Notes under the pieces: model-generated
Seen by the model: the letters and a program-made list of their open reading frames with translations, nothing else
The model's database searches: none
Told to the model about the DNA's origin: nothing
Made by a program: the position numbers and the translations under genes
From: Treponema sp.
Lineage (GTDB): Bacteria; Spirochaetota; Spirochaetia; Treponematales; Treponemataceae
DNA length: 58,820 nucleotides
Assembly (NCBI GenBank): GCA_014803985.1
Contig: JAAVAO010000007.1
Location: 8,125 to 66,944 of the forward strand
Direction of reading: 5' to 3'
Shown: piece by piece, positions 34,613 through 43,793 of the stretch
Numbering within the stretch: the stretch's first letter is position 1
Layout of the letters: each line of letters begins with the position of its first letter

Positions 34613-35353
34613 TTACAATTCAGAAATAATTTTCACTCCGCTTGATGTGCCTATTCGACTCGCGCCAGAGCGTATCATAGTAAGGGCATCTTCCGTTGTC
34701 CTAATGCCGCCAGAAGCCTTCACTCCGATTTTATCTCCAACAGCAGCACGCATTAAAGAAACGTGGCGGGCTTGCGCTCCGTTAAAAAGAGGCTTTCCAT
34801 TAGAATCTTTTGGAGTTGCAAAACCCGTTGATGTTTTTACAAAATCCGCGCCCGCAATCACCGCAGAATGACAGCACGCCTCTATTGTTTTATCGTTTAA
34901 AAAGCACGTTTCCAAAATCACTTTCAGAATAACATTTCGATTCACTTCTCCCGCTGCAATTTCAATCATCTTTTTTACAGAGCCAATATCGCGTTCAACA
35001 TAGTCAAAACGATTTTCCAATGCCGCACATATATTGATCACCATATCAATTTCATCCGCACCGTTTTTCACAGAGTCAAAAGCCTCCGCTGCCTTTGCAA
35101 TAGACGAAGTAGCCCCCAGCGGAAATCCAATAACCGTGCAAATTTTTACAGAAGCATTGAGTTCCTCAAGAAATTTCTTTGCCAACGGAACAAAATAGGG
35201 ATTCACACACACAGACGCAAAATGAAAAGTGGCGGCTTCTTTGCAAAGTTGTTTTATTTCATCGGTTTTTGCATCGGAACGCAAAAGCGTGTGGTCTATC
35301 ATTCTTGCAAGAGAATCTTTTGTAATGTTTTCAGTGTAAAATGTATTGTTCAT
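34613..35353 (-). CDS. deoC: Deoxyribose-phosphate aldolase DeoC
   Basis: 246 residues. The Schiff-base lysine is K173 in FVKTSTGFAT; KVILETC at 144 and GVKASGGIRT at about 215 supply the second lysine and phosphate-binding loop. The N-terminal IDHTLLRSDAKTDEI is typical. The enzyme splits 2-deoxyribose-5-phosphate to acetaldehyde and glyceraldehyde-3-phosphate in nucleoside salvage. Ribosome site CTGGAAAAAAA is moderate. Next to an unrelated secreted protein on the same strand, 32 bases upstream. Confidence 0.95.
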   Translation of the reverse strand: MNNTFYTENITKDSLARMIDHTLLRSDAKTDEIKQLCKEAATFHFASVCVNPYFVPLAKKFLEELNASVKICTVIGFPLGATSSIAKAAEAFDSVKNGADEIDMVINICAALENRFDYVERDIGSVKKMIEIAAGEVNRNVILKVILETCFLNDKTIEACCHSAVIAGADFVKTSTGFATPKDSNGKPLFNGAQARHVSLMRAAVGDKIGVKASGGIRTTEDALTMIRSGASRIGTSSGVKIISEL

Positions 35354-35385
35354 TTTTTTTCCAGTTAAAATTGCAATCTTAAAGA

Positions 35386-36381
35386 CTACTTCGACTCCTC
35401 TGTAATCTTCAAATCAAGCGATATATTTAAATGATAGTTTTTTCCCTTTTCACAAGTTACCGTGCGTATAATTTCATAGCCGCCAATTACAAAGCGGAAC
35501 TTATGTTCTCCAGCCGAAACTGAAAACTCATGATCAAACTTTTCAAGAGGCTTATCATCAAGATACACTTCAAAATTTTCAGGAGCTGAAATCAAAACGA
35601 GCGGTTCAAGATTTTTCAATTCGACAACACATTCCGTACTTTTTGCGGCCTCAATAAAAATCGAGCGAACTTCGTTTCTATATTCATCAGATTGAATATG
35701 TATGCTGTGCATACCTGCGTCAAGGATTAGAGAGTCATTTACAAGCTCAACAGGTTTGTCGTCAATAAAGACATGGGCATTATAAAACCGTTTGTTCTCC
35801 GCAAAAATCTTTACAAAAAGCCTTCCTTTATTAAAAACTAATGGTTTTACAGAAATCTTTAAATTTGCATTGATCGTTTCATCAGGAACACCTTTCATAA
35901 CAGGCAAAAAACGCACAAAAACAAAACCATCCTTTGCGGCAGGAGGTGGAGAAACTTTCGTTATATACGAATTTTCTTTAATGACAGTATCTTGGGAAAG
36001 CGGAATTTGCATAATCCAATTTGCCTTTGCAGGAAGCGGAAGTAAAAAAATGCGTTTTCCCTCATAATCAATTTTTGAAGCCTCAGGCATCGGATAAATT
36101 GAATCATAAATAGAACAAGCAACGCTGTCACGCCAATTGTAGACAGCCTCTGGAATTTTCACGCTCATTTCTACTCCATACAGAAAAGTCCTGTCGCTTG
36201 GTAAAAAAATCGCAATGCTATCGTTAATGCCGGCAGTCACCGTCGTTTCTTCAACACATTCTTCTGGAATTGTGACTACAAATGTTTTTCGAGTTCTAAA
36301 AGTTTCTGCAAAACAAAACGAAGTCAAAACAAAAACAGCAAGAAGAAAAATAATGTTTTTAAATGTAAAGGATGCCTGCAT
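35386..36381 (-). CDS. Exported beta-rich protein with PEGA-like repeats
   Basis: 331 residues. Signal peptide (FKNIIFLLAVFVLTSFCFAE) and an all-beta N-terminal domain of 180 residues. The last 130 residues contain two PEGA-type repeats (AHVFIDDKPVELVNDSLILD with AGMHSIHIQSDEYRN; FEVYLDDKPLEKFDHEFSVS with AGEHKFRFVIGGYE). PEGA domains occur in surface or periplasmic proteins tied to the envelope. The -10 TATAAT ends 9 bases before the ATG. Function unknown. Confidence 0.72.
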   Translation of the reverse strand: MQASFTFKNIIFLLAVFVLTSFCFAETFRTRKTFVVTIPEECVEETTVTAGINDSIAIFLPSDRTFLYGVEMSVKIPEAVYNWRDSVACSIYDSIYPMPEASKIDYEGKRIFLLPLPAKANWIMQIPLSQDTVIKENSYITKVSPPPAAKDGFVFVRFLPVMKGVPDETINANLKISVKPLVFNKGRLFVKIFAENKRFYNAHVFIDDKPVELVNDSLILDAGMHSIHIQSDEYRNEVRSIFIEAAKSTECVVELKNLEPLVLISAPENFEVYLDDKPLEKFDHEFSVSAGEHKFRFVIGGYEIIRTVTCEKGKNYHLNISLDLKITEESK

Positions 36382-36439
36382 AACTCAATTATTATACATC
36401 AAATTTTAAAAAAGTGCAAATTCTCTATTGACAGCGCGT

Positions 36440-36475
36440 GGACAACACGCTCATCAGTTTTTATGCCATTTGCAA
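36440..36475. repeat. Relic copy of the dispersed CAGTTTT repeat
   Basis: CACGCTCATCAGTTTTTATG matches, with few changes, the reverse complement of the segment at 40900-40935 (CACGCTCGTCAGTTTTGGTG). A short stem GCGTG/CACGC precedes it. Same family as the 99-bp tandem repeat. Confidence 0.45.
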
Positions 36476-36483
36476 GGGACAAC

Positions 36484-37908
36484 CTACAAAATCTCGGCTA
36501 TACAATCTAGTTCTCCGCCTTTTCCAGCGTTTTCTTTAAGACACTCTGTTATTCGCACACGAACAAAATCTGACGAAACATACTGTTCTGTTTCGATGGA
36601 ATTCAAAATGCCATCGCTTATTTTACAATGCAAAAAATTCTCTGTCACCGCGTGAAAGCCATCTTTTCGCTTTTCTAAAATTGCATCAAACTCTTTTCCA
36701 ATACACGACTGTATATAAGCAATTTTACGTGAGGTCGCCCATTTTGTAAGACGCAAAGCCCGTTCATCTCGCACTGACTGTGGAACCTTTCCTTTCATTA
36801 AAGAGGCCTCTGTCCCCTGCCTTTCGCTAAACGGAAAAACATGAACCCACGAAAAACCGCAGTTTTTGCAAAGTTCCAGCGTTTTTTCAAAATCCTCTTC
36901 CGTTTCGCCATTGAATCCAGTAATTATATCGCAAGCCAAAAACACGTGTTCTTTTGCTTTTTTAAGCTGTTTGCACGCAGAAAGAACATCGGCTGCCTTG
37001 TAATGCCGTTTCATCGCAAAAAGAACATCATCACTTCCGCTTTGAACTGAAATATGAAAGTGAGGGCGAATTCTTTTGTCTTTTATCACTTCACAAAAAT
37101 CAGCGTCCACAACCTCAGGATAAATGCTTGAAAGGCGAATGTTTATTTTTTCAGTGTTTAAAAGCAGCAACTTCAATAGTTGCGTAATGTTCACAAATTC
37201 ATCGTTATATGCGCCCCTGTATTGAGCGATATTCACTGAAGTGATGACCACTTCAGCATGCCCTGTTTTTTCAAAAGTTTGCACCCGTTCAATCACTGAT
37301 TTTGCGTCAAGGCTAACAGAATGACCTCTCGCAAGGTGAATGGCGCAATAAGAACAAGAATTATTACAACCGTCTTGAATTTTTATAGATGGACGTGAAT
37401 GCGAAAGAAACGACTCTGTATTCAAGGAAAAAGGATTTTCAGAAACCCCTTCTTTTTTTATGGGAAAAGCACAAATTCCATCACGCAAAAGACGGGAGAA
37501 TTCAACGGCATCAAATACCCCTGCTCTTTTAGAAAGATACTCCCGTAAAAAATCCGCAATTTTTTCAACACGACTTTTTAAAAGTCCCCGCAAAGATGAA
37601 ATGCGACTATCAATCTCCTCAATTTTTTTTGCAGAAAGCTCCGCATAACAGCCAGTAACTAACACTGTAGCAAAAGGACATTTTTCCAAAAGCAGACGAA
37701 TAATTCTCCGATCCTTTTGTTCCGCTTTTTGAGTAACCGCGCATGTATTCACCACGCAAAGCACGGCGTTTTCAATAACAGGACTTTTCGCCGTAATGCC
37801 GCCCATAGAAACCGAAAACGATTTTTCCGAGAAAAAACGAGCCGCACTTTCACTTTCAATTTGATTTAAGCGACATCCTGTTGTTTCAAAATGAACTATT
37901 TCACACAC
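36484..37908 (-). CDS. mtaB: tRNA t6A37 methylthiotransferase MtaB
   Basis: 474 residues, GTG start. Radical-SAM cluster C181-x3-C185-x2-C188 (CNNSCSYC) and N-terminal cluster cysteines C12, C56 (NTCAVT) and C87 (TGCYAE) make it an MiaB-type methylthiotransferase. The GC-NNSCSYC form with a TTGCRLNQIESE start is the MtaB (YqeV) branch, which converts t6A37 to ms2t6A37 in tRNA-Lys, rather than MiaB or RimO. A short TRAM-like end is present. The GTG at 37908 lies 10 bases after the stop of the TPR gene. Confidence 0.9.
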   Translation of the reverse strand: MCEIVHFETTGCRLNQIESESAARFFSEKSFSVSMGGITAKSPVIENAVLCVVNTCAVTQKAEQKDRRIIRLLLEKCPFATVLVTGCYAELSAKKIEEIDSRISSLRGLLKSRVEKIADFLREYLSKRAGVFDAVEFSRLLRDGICAFPIKKEGVSENPFSLNTESFLSHSRPSIKIQDGCNNSCSYCAIHLARGHSVSLDAKSVIERVQTFEKTGHAEVVITSVNIAQYRGAYNDEFVNITQLLKLLLLNTEKINIRLSSIYPEVVDADFCEVIKDKRIRPHFHISVQSGSDDVLFAMKRHYKAADVLSACKQLKKAKEHVFLACDIITGFNGETEEDFEKTLELCKNCGFSWVHVFPFSERQGTEASLMKGKVPQSVRDERALRLTKWATSRKIAYIQSCIGKEFDAILEKRKDGFHAVTENFLHCKISDGILNSIETEQYVSSDFVRVRITECLKENAGKGGELDCIAEIL

Positions 37909-37917
37909 GTATCAACA

Positions 37918-38550
37918 CTATTGAATTTTTGCAGAAACACGCGCCCTTCCACGTTCCGCCTCAATTGACTGTGGATTTAAACGAAGAGCCTCGTCGTAAG
38001 CATTAACAGCCTCATAATAATTTTTCGCCATCTCGCGCACATACCCCAGACGAACCCACCAACCACCATACGTAGGCTCATTCTTCACGGCGGCGGTAAG
38101 CGCAATATCTGCATGCTGATAGCGCGCCTGACGAACATAAATCTCGCCCATGTAATAATAGGCATAACCAAGTCTCGTTGCGTTTTTGGAAGCGGCACTC
38201 ACATATCGCTGAAACTGCTCCAAAGCACCGTTGTTTTTCCCGAGGTAATATCTCGCTTCAGCCAAAATCTCAATCAACCGCAAGTCATAGGAACTGATTT
38301 CCAGCCCCTCAAGAGCACGTTGTTCCGCCTCCGAATATTGTTTATTGCGAACTAAAGCCCAGCACATCACAACATAGGACTCCAATCGAGATGGATTTTC
38401 AACGAGTTCTTGCTCACAAACAGCAATTGCCTCTGCATAATTTCCATTTCGATAGAGAACTAATGCATCTTTTTTAGATTGAGAGAAAACAATAGATGGC
38501 AACAAAATCAGCACTGCCACTGCAAAAAATGTACACTTCCTCAAAAACAT
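37918..38550 (-). CDS. Exported TPR protein
   Basis: 210 residues from the ATG at 38550, which has GGGGTG upstream. Signal peptide (TFFAVAVLILLPSIVFSQ) then five or so TPR units (NGNYAEAIAVCEQELVENPS, NKQYSEAEQRALEGLEISS, LGKNNGALEQFQRYVSAAS, ARYQHADIALTAAVKNEPT, NYYEAVNAYDEALRLNPQS). Probably a periplasmic scaffold. Closely followed by mtaB on the same strand. Confidence 0.82.
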   Translation of the reverse strand: MFLRKCTFFAVAVLILLPSIVFSQSKKDALVLYRNGNYAEAIAVCEQELVENPSRLESYVVMCWALVRNKQYSEAEQRALEGLEISSYDLRLIEILAEARYYLGKNNGALEQFQRYVSAASKNATRLGYAYYYMGEIYVRQARYQHADIALTAAVKNEPTYGGWWVRLGYVREMAKNYYEAVNAYDEALRLNPQSIEAERGRARVSAKIQ

Positions 38551-38597
38551 ACCCACCCCTATAACAACCTAAAAGTGACATATAAAAATCGCATTTA

Positions 38598-38662
38598 GAT
38601 TGTGAGCGTGTGCAAAAGCACACAAGTAAATATGCAAGTTTGGGCAAAAACTCAAACTTGCC
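38598..38662. repeat. Hairpins between bactofilin and TPR gene
   Basis: GTGTGC-AAAA-GCACAC and then GCAAGTTTG...CAAACTTGC (about 38631-38662). They fall in the short spacer after the bactofilin gene and resemble the CAAGTTT stem in the 8607-8848 spacer. Confidence 0.5.
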
Positions 38663-38682
38663 AAGACAAAATCGTCCCTCAC

Positions 38683-39042
38683 CTATTTTATCATAGTGCA
38701 TTTTCCAGAAAAACTACTTCCCGGCTCCAAGACAACTTGTTTAGCGGTCAAGTCGCCGTCAAGACTGCCAGAAGAAGATACAAAAACCATCTCTTGTGCA
38801 GAAACATTTCCGTGAACTTTTCCTTTTATTAAAACGCGAACAGCATGTATATCGGCATTAACTTCAGAACAAGAATCAATCACAAGGTCGCTGGCAGCAT
38901 CTATTTTTCCGTCTACCTTCCCGCGGATCATAAATGGCTTTACAAACGTAATATTCCCTGTAAATTGAATGCCTGCTTCCATCACCGTGTCAAACGATTC
39001 GTCTTCAATATCAAAATAATCGGTTTCTTTAACATCAAACAT
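38683..39042 (-). CDS. Bactofilin
   Basis: 119 residues. The right-handed beta-helix of bactofilins is visible as repeated short strands: FTGNITFVKPFMIRGKVDGK, DASSDLVIDSCSEV-like turns, HAVRVLIKGKVHGNVSAQEM and SGSLDGDLTAKQVVLEPGSS. Bactofilins polymerise into cytoskeletal filaments, often at curved or polar membranes; spirochaete relatives affect cell shape. Upstream, TTGACC with a 17-bp spacer and TAAAAT ends 6 bases before the ATG, another leaderless layout. Confidence 0.9.
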   Translation of the reverse strand: MFDVKETDYFDIEDESFDTVMEAGIQFTGNITFVKPFMIRGKVDGKIDAASDLVIDSCSEVNADIHAVRVLIKGKVHGNVSAQEMVFVSSSGSLDGDLTAKQVVLEPGSSFSGKCTMIK

Positions 39043-39091
39043 AATTTTATTTTATATAGTAAATAAAAATTGGTCAAGAACGAGGTTCCAA

Positions 39092-39416
39092 GAACAAGGA
39101 ATTCAGGCATTCACCAAATGGATAACCCTCTGGTCAGTTTTGATAGCACAGCGTACAAAACTGAAGGCGAATGCAAAACCAGCACCCTCTGAACAAGGAA
39201 TTCAGGCATTCACCAAATGGATAACCCACTAGTCAGTTTTGATAGCGCAGCGTACAAAACTGAAGGCGAATGCAAAACCAGCACCCTCTGAACAAGGAAT
39301 TCAAGCATTCACCAAATGGATAACCCACTAGTCAGTTTTGGTAGCGCAGCGTACAAAACTGAAGGCGAATGCAAAACCAATACCCTCTGAACAAGGAATT
39401 CAGGCATTCGCCAAGT
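39092..39416. repeat. 99-bp tandem repeat, 3.3 copies
   Basis: Copies begin at 39092, 39191, 39290 and (partial) 39389, each starting GAACAAGGAATTCA and containing CAGTTTTGATAGC, CAGCGTACAAAACTGAAGG and CGAATGCAAAACC. Copies differ at a few bases. Any open frames across it are repeat artefacts. Confidence 0.95.
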
Positions 39417-39961
39417 TAGCAAGAAAAATGTATATGCGTAAGGGCAGCAGCCAATGCATCAGCGGCGTGATCGGGCTTTGGTTCAACTTCAAGCGCAAGC
39501 AACATTTTTACACATCGCTCAACCAACGCCTTGTCCGCTGTCGCAGTGCCGCTAACCGCCTGCTTTATTTGACGAGGGGTATATTCACCAAGCAAAATGT
39601 TATGTTGCGCAAGGCACAATGTTACAACTCCGCGAGATTCCGCAACACCCATCGCACTTGAAATATTCTTCGCAAAATAAAGTGTTTCCATACCCGCCTC
39701 ATTAGGGCGGAATTCGTCAATCACAGCCGAAAGACGATTATAAATGGCAAGAAGACGCTCTGTTCTCGGTGCATTGGCGGTTGTTGAAATTGTGCCGTAA
39801 CTCACCATTTTATAACGTCCATTATAAAAATCTATTACGCCAAATCCCGTATTTGCAAGACCAGGATCAATACCCAAAATCCGACGCACTTTTTTTTGAG
39901 CGGTTGTTTGAGAAAATACATTTTCTTTTACATTTTCCAATTGATTGCAAGCAACATTCAT
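39416..39961 (-). CDS. ruvC: Holliday-junction resolvase RuvC
   Basis: 181 residues if begun at the ATG at 39961; the conserved domain starts at RRILGIDPGLANTGFGV, where a GTG at 39889 is a possible start. Catalytic acids: Asp in GIDPG, Glu in METLYFAKN, and the C-terminal KPDHAADALAAA pair. RuvC resolves four-way junctions with RuvAB. A start at 39985 would lie inside the yebC terminator, so it is unlikely. The stop codon is immediately beside the 99-bp repeat array. Confidence 0.93.
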   Translation of the reverse strand: MNVACNQLENVKENVFSQTTAQKKVRRILGIDPGLANTGFGVIDFYNGRYKMVSYGTISTTANAPRTERLLAIYNRLSAVIDEFRPNEAGMETLYFAKNISSAMGVAESRGVVTLCLAQHNILLGEYTPRQIKQAVSGTATADKALVERCVKMLLALEVEPKPDHAADALAAALTHIHFSC

Positions 39962-39969
39962 AGCATTAT

Positions 39970-39998
39970 AAAAAAAGCCCGCCATATTTTTGGCAGGC
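39970..39998 (-). terminator. Terminator of yebC merging into the ruvC promoter
   Basis: Minus strand: GCCTGCC (39998-39992), loop, GGCGGGC (39983-39977), then seven T that run into TATAAT (39970-39965), a good -10 box for ruvC. Confidence 0.7.
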
Positions 39999-40021
39999 CT
40001 TGCAGTTAGTTTTCGTATTTA

Positions 40022-40771
40022 TTATTCAACTGAATCAGGATCAAAACCATCAGGATACTCAACATTTGAATACACATTCTGCACGTCATCATTATCCTCA
40101 AGTTTATTCAAAAGCTTTGCAACTTTTGTAGCGGTGTCCGCATCAACTGGAGTGTACATATCAGGAACCATTCCAACATCGGCAGAAAGCGACTCAAACC
40201 CTTTTTCATTGAGAGCATCAGCAACAGTCGCAAAAGCATCTGAAGAAGTTGTAACAGTAATAATTCCGTCTTCATTTACAATGTCATCAGCACCAGCCTC
40301 AAGCGCAACTTCCATAACTTCGTCTTCCGAAACTTTTTCCGCATCATACTCAATCGTGCCTTTTCTTTGGAACATTCGGGAAACAGAACCAGCTACACCA
40401 AGATTTCCGCTGTGCTTGTTAAAAATGTTTCGCACATCAGCGGCGGCACGGTTTTTATTATCAGTAAGAACTTCAACCATGACGGCAACGCCACCAGCAG
40501 CATATCCCTCATACACAAGCTCTTCATAAGCTGTCGCGCCATCTTCTCCTGTACCCTTTTTAATTGCACGCTCAATATTGTCCTTTGGCATATTCGCCGC
40601 ACGCGCCTTGATAATTACAGTGCGAAGTCGTGGATTTGCATTAGGATCTCCGCCTCCCATTCGTGCGGCAATGGAGATTTCCTTAATGAATTTTGTAAAG
40701 ATTTTGCCACGCTTTGCGTCAGCAAGCCCCTTTGCGTGTTTTATGGTCGCCCATTTACTATGTCCTGACAT
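40022..40771 (-). CDS. yebC: YebC/PmpR-family protein
   Basis: 249 residues, full length. The start is MSGHSKWATIKHAKGLADAKRGKIF in two runs (SGHSKWATIKHAK, RGKIFTKFIKEI), then NPRLRTVIIKARAANMPKDN and GEDGATAYEELVYEGYA. YebC proteins act as regulators and, as shown lately, as factors relieving ribosome stalling. The classic ruvC neighbour. A hairpin terminator lies right behind it. Confidence 0.95.
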   Translation of the reverse strand: MSGHSKWATIKHAKGLADAKRGKIFTKFIKEISIAARMGGGDPNANPRLRTVIIKARAANMPKDNIERAIKKGTGEDGATAYEELVYEGYAAGGVAVMVEVLTDNKNRAAADVRNIFNKHSGNLGVAGSVSRMFQRKGTIEYDAEKVSEDEVMEVALEAGADDIVNEDGIITVTTSSDAFATVADALNEKGFESLSADVGMVPDMYTPVDADTATKVAKLLNKLEDNDDVQNVYSNVEYPDGFDPDSVE

Positions 40772-40844
40772 TCAAGAACCTCTTAAAAATTAGTTTACAT
40801 ATCGATTATATCAATATATACCAAAAAAAGCGTCTGTGTCAAGG

Positions 40845-40940
40845 GCGAATGCCTGAACTTTATTGTCACAGAATACTGGTTTTGCATTCGCCTTCTGTTT
40901 TGTACGCTGCGCCACCAAAACTGACGAGCGTGGTATCTTC
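40845..40940. repeat. Inverted copy of the 99-bp repeat
   Basis: CTGGTTTTGCATTCGCCTTC (about 40869-40888) and TGTACGCTGCGCCACCAAAA with CTGACGAGCG are the reverse complement of the array at 39092-39416. So ruvC-yebC sits between oppositely oriented copies. Confidence 0.8.
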
Positions 40941-40967
40941 TCGATTGTTTTGTCTGCAATCGAAAAA

Positions 40968-41582
40968 TTATTGCACATACACAGAGCCATCAGCATTGCA
41001 ATAAATGGCTTTTGTTTCGTCTGTCATTAGACTTGAAAGATTTACAATATGTTTTTTAGAAAACCCCTTCAAAAGCAAGGAAAGCGGACTGAATGCAAAT
41101 TTCGCAAGATGAAACAGTTTTTTTCGCTGCCGAGCTGGAATCGCCCTCCCTCGTAAAAAACACTCTCCCCCATCAATATAATAGGGATAAAGGCAAGTGC
41201 CACCCGCTCTAAACGATGAACTTCCTCTCCCGTTAATTGTTTTAGAACCATAAATCTTTTCAGGGAAACAAAATGTCCGCCCTGCAAATTCCGCCGTTCT
41301 AAATGTCAAAAAAAGATAACTGCCTTTCCAGCTTCGCTCAATCACCGCACAGTCATTCCCTTGCAAATCTAAAATTGAAAAATTCGCGCTCACCATATTT
41401 TCGCCGTCAACATCGCTTGAACCATAGAATTTTACACGCATAATTTGATAGTCAATCGGAGAAATTTCTTTTGCGGCAGAAAAACACCGTACAAACATAA
41501 TAGCATTTTTAACGACCACTGCAAGAATCAGTGCAAAAACCGCAATCAAAAGAACAACTCGAACGGAGATCTTTTTTGACAT
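40968..41582 (-). CDS. Single-pass membrane protein of unknown function
   Basis: 204 residues. One N-terminal transmembrane helix (RVVLLIAVFALILAVVVKNAI) anchors a globular part likely outside the cytoplasm. It contains FYGSSDVDGENMVSANFSIL and GGTCLYPYYIDGGECFLRGR, with an unusually high share of Phe, Gly and Ser. No family recognised; likely restricted to treponemes. AGGAT lies 9 bases before the ATG. It follows ligA on the same strand after a 175-base spacer. Confidence 0.6.
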   Translation of the reverse strand: MSKKISVRVVLLIAVFALILAVVVKNAIMFVRCFSAAKEISPIDYQIMRVKFYGSSDVDGENMVSANFSILDLQGNDCAVIERSWKGSYLFLTFRTAEFAGRTFCFPEKIYGSKTINGRGSSSFRAGGTCLYPYYIDGGECFLRGRAIPARQRKKLFHLAKFAFSPLSLLLKGFSKKHIVNLSSLMTDETKAIYCNADGSVYVQ

Positions 41583-41619
41583 ATACTTTTATCCTTTTTT
41601 TACTGTTAAAAACGCCGTC

Positions 41620-41735
41620 TCGCAATGAAGTACGCAATTTCTGCGGAATTGCATACTTCGCTATCAAAACTGGCTCAATGCATTCGCAACATGCGCCCAC
41701 GCATTTCGCACTCATTGTGGCAATGATTTTTTTCG
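41620..41735. repeat. Hairpin and third relic of the dispersed repeat
   Basis: GAAGTACGCAATT...AATTGCATACTTC forms a stem (about 41626-41650). CGCTATCAAAACTGGCTCAA and GCATTCGC next to it match the reverse of the 99-bp unit's CAGTTTTGATAGCG and GCGAATGC. Confidence 0.5.
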
Positions 41736-41757
41736 TTGCTACCATCAAGACAGAGCC

Positions 41758-43716
41758 CTATATTCCGGCAAGGCGACGAAATTCATTTTCGTCTATAACA
41801 GGGATTCCCCATTCCGCCGCCTTTTTATTTTTGCTTGAACCTGACGCAGTATCGTTTGTAACAAGATATGACAAGTCCTTTGTTACCGAAGATTTACAAG
41901 AACCGCCCAACTCCTTCACACGTTTTTGCGCTTCCGCTCTCTTTATAGTCTTTAGCTCCCCCGTAAAGCAAAATGACTTTCCAGAAAAAACACCGCTCTC
42001 ACTGATTGCAATTGAAATAACACGGTCTGCTAAAGAGCGCATTTCACTTTCATTTTCCTTTAATCCCTCCACCGCAATATGAGCCATCGTTTTTGCAAAT
42101 CCATAGACAGACGCAGCCTCTTCTTCAGTCATTGCAAAAAGTTTTTCAAGCGTATTAAATCCTGCGCCAACCAGTTTTTCGCATGTGGTCTCTCCAATCC
42201 CCTCAATGTCAAACCCTGCAACAAATACAGGAAGACTCATCCTCCTGTGCGCCTGAATGGAATTATACACTTTTTCTGCACCCAGAGATTTTTTTTCAGA
42301 CGCAATACTTTCCTCATTCAAAAAGAACGGTGTGAGCGTTTCAACGGTCAATGAATATATATCCGTAATAGAGCGAACAACACGCTTGTCAAAAAGAGCC
42401 TTCAACAATGTTTCACCAAGGTCACGAATATCCACCACTTGCACCCACTTAAAAAGCTGATGCAAAATCCGTTTATCGCATTGTTTATTCGGACAAAAAA
42501 GCCTCGATCCCTCATCTATCAACTTCGTATGACACACATTGCATTCCGTTGGCACAACAACTTCGCTTTCCAAAAGCCCGTCTTCATGAACAACACCTTC
42601 TATTTTGGGAATGATTTCGCCACGCTTAACAACAACAACCTTGCTTCCGATTTTTACGCCAAGAGCGCGCATTGTGTCAGGGTTTGCAAGACTTGCGCGC
42701 TGAACCCGAGTTCCGTTTAATTCAACTTCATCAAACACCGCAACAGGTGTATATGTGCCGCCATTTTGACTCCATTCAACTTCTCGCAAAATAGAAACAG
42801 CCTCTTCAAGGCTAAACTTAAAGGCAATTTGCCTGTCAGGGCGGCTGCGGCGGGCATCCTCGTAATTGATGGCGCGCTCTTTCACCACAAGCCCGTCAAT
42901 GTCATAGTCAAAAGACTTGCGCGCTTCCATCACACTTGCACGATAGGAAATAACTTCATCGGGAGTTTTGCACACCTTCAATTGCACAACGGTAAAGCCA
43001 CGCTCTTTTAACCAGTTAAGTTTTTCTTCTTCGTCAGCAAACGGCTGCTCCCCCTGAACGGAAAGCGCATCATACACAATCAAAACAAGATTTTCACAGC
43101 CCTTGCCATCCTTCCTCTTCATCAATCCATTTGCGGCGTTGCGACAGTTTGCCTTTTCTGCAAATTTCTCCTTGTGAACAAAATGGGTCATAATCACTTC
43201 CCCGCGCACACCACCGCTAAAATCGAGGGCAGCACCATTTTTATCACGCAAAATAGGAATAACACCGCTCATTTTCTGTGCATTTGCCGTTATGTCATCT
43301 CCAATAGAACCATCCCCGCGAGTCACCGCCCGCACAAGAATGCCGTGTTCATATTGCAATTCAAGAGATGCTCCGTCAAGTTTAAACTCCACAAAATATT
43401 CAGGATATATATGTTTTGCCGCCCACGCCAAAAACTGCTCTGGATTCGCCGCCTTCTCCTGGCTTCCCATCGGCATAATATGACGAACTTTCGGAAAATT
43501 TCCAGAATCCGCGCCAACTGTTTTTAAAATCTCGCTGTTAGGCGCAAGCGTTTTTAATTCGTCCCACAGGGCATCAAATTCTGCATCGGAAATCTCGCCC
43601 TCACCGTTATAATATGAATCCTGATATTTTTTTATAAGGCGGGTCAACTCCGCAATTCGGACAGTTTTTTTGTTTTCCTCTTGAATTTCCTTCATATTAA
43701 ACAATTCATTTTCCAT
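41758..43716 (-). CDS. ligA: NAD-dependent DNA ligase LigA
   Basis: 652 residues, nearly full length. Adenylation domain with the nucleophile in FVEFKLDGASLEL (Lys of KLDG), RGDGSIGDDIT and GGVRGEVIM; OB fold; zinc finger CNVC-x12-C-x4-C (ECNVCHTK, FCPNKQC); HhH domain; and a C-terminal BRCT domain (FSGKSFCFTGELKTIKRAEA, YLVTND). Seals nicks in replication and repair with NAD. The N-terminal Ia domain (LIKKYQDSYYNGEGEISDAE) is present but shortish. The lipoprotein/trmB genes are upstream. Confidence 0.96.
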   Translation of the reverse strand: MENELFNMKEIQEENKKTVRIAELTRLIKKYQDSYYNGEGEISDAEFDALWDELKTLAPNSEILKTVGADSGNFPKVRHIMPMGSQEKAANPEQFLAWAAKHIYPEYFVEFKLDGASLELQYEHGILVRAVTRGDGSIGDDITANAQKMSGVIPILRDKNGAALDFSGGVRGEVIMTHFVHKEKFAEKANCRNAANGLMKRKDGKGCENLVLIVYDALSVQGEQPFADEEEKLNWLKERGFTVVQLKVCKTPDEVISYRASVMEARKSFDYDIDGLVVKERAINYEDARRSRPDRQIAFKFSLEEAVSILREVEWSQNGGTYTPVAVFDEVELNGTRVQRASLANPDTMRALGVKIGSKVVVVKRGEIIPKIEGVVHEDGLLESEVVVPTECNVCHTKLIDEGSRLFCPNKQCDKRILHQLFKWVQVVDIRDLGETLLKALFDKRVVRSITDIYSLTVETLTPFFLNEESIASEKKSLGAEKVYNSIQAHRRMSLPVFVAGFDIEGIGETTCEKLVGAGFNTLEKLFAMTEEEAASVYGFAKTMAHIAVEGLKENESEMRSLADRVISIAISESGVFSGKSFCFTGELKTIKRAEAQKRVKELGGSCKSSVTKDLSYLVTNDTASGSSKNKKAAEWGIPVIDENEFRRLAGI

Positions 43717-43793
43717 TTTAACATTCTTTCAATGCTTTTATACAGATCTCACACGCACGACAAACTATACAAGGCTCCCCCGACAAAAGCATT

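Noticed and set aside
39092..39416. CRISPR array
   Set aside because: Units of 99 bp are repeated in full with no unique spacers and no cas genes; it is a simple tandem repeat.
39338..39661. 107-codon plus frame over the 99-bp repeats
   Set aside because: Product of the repeat sequence running antisense into ruvC.
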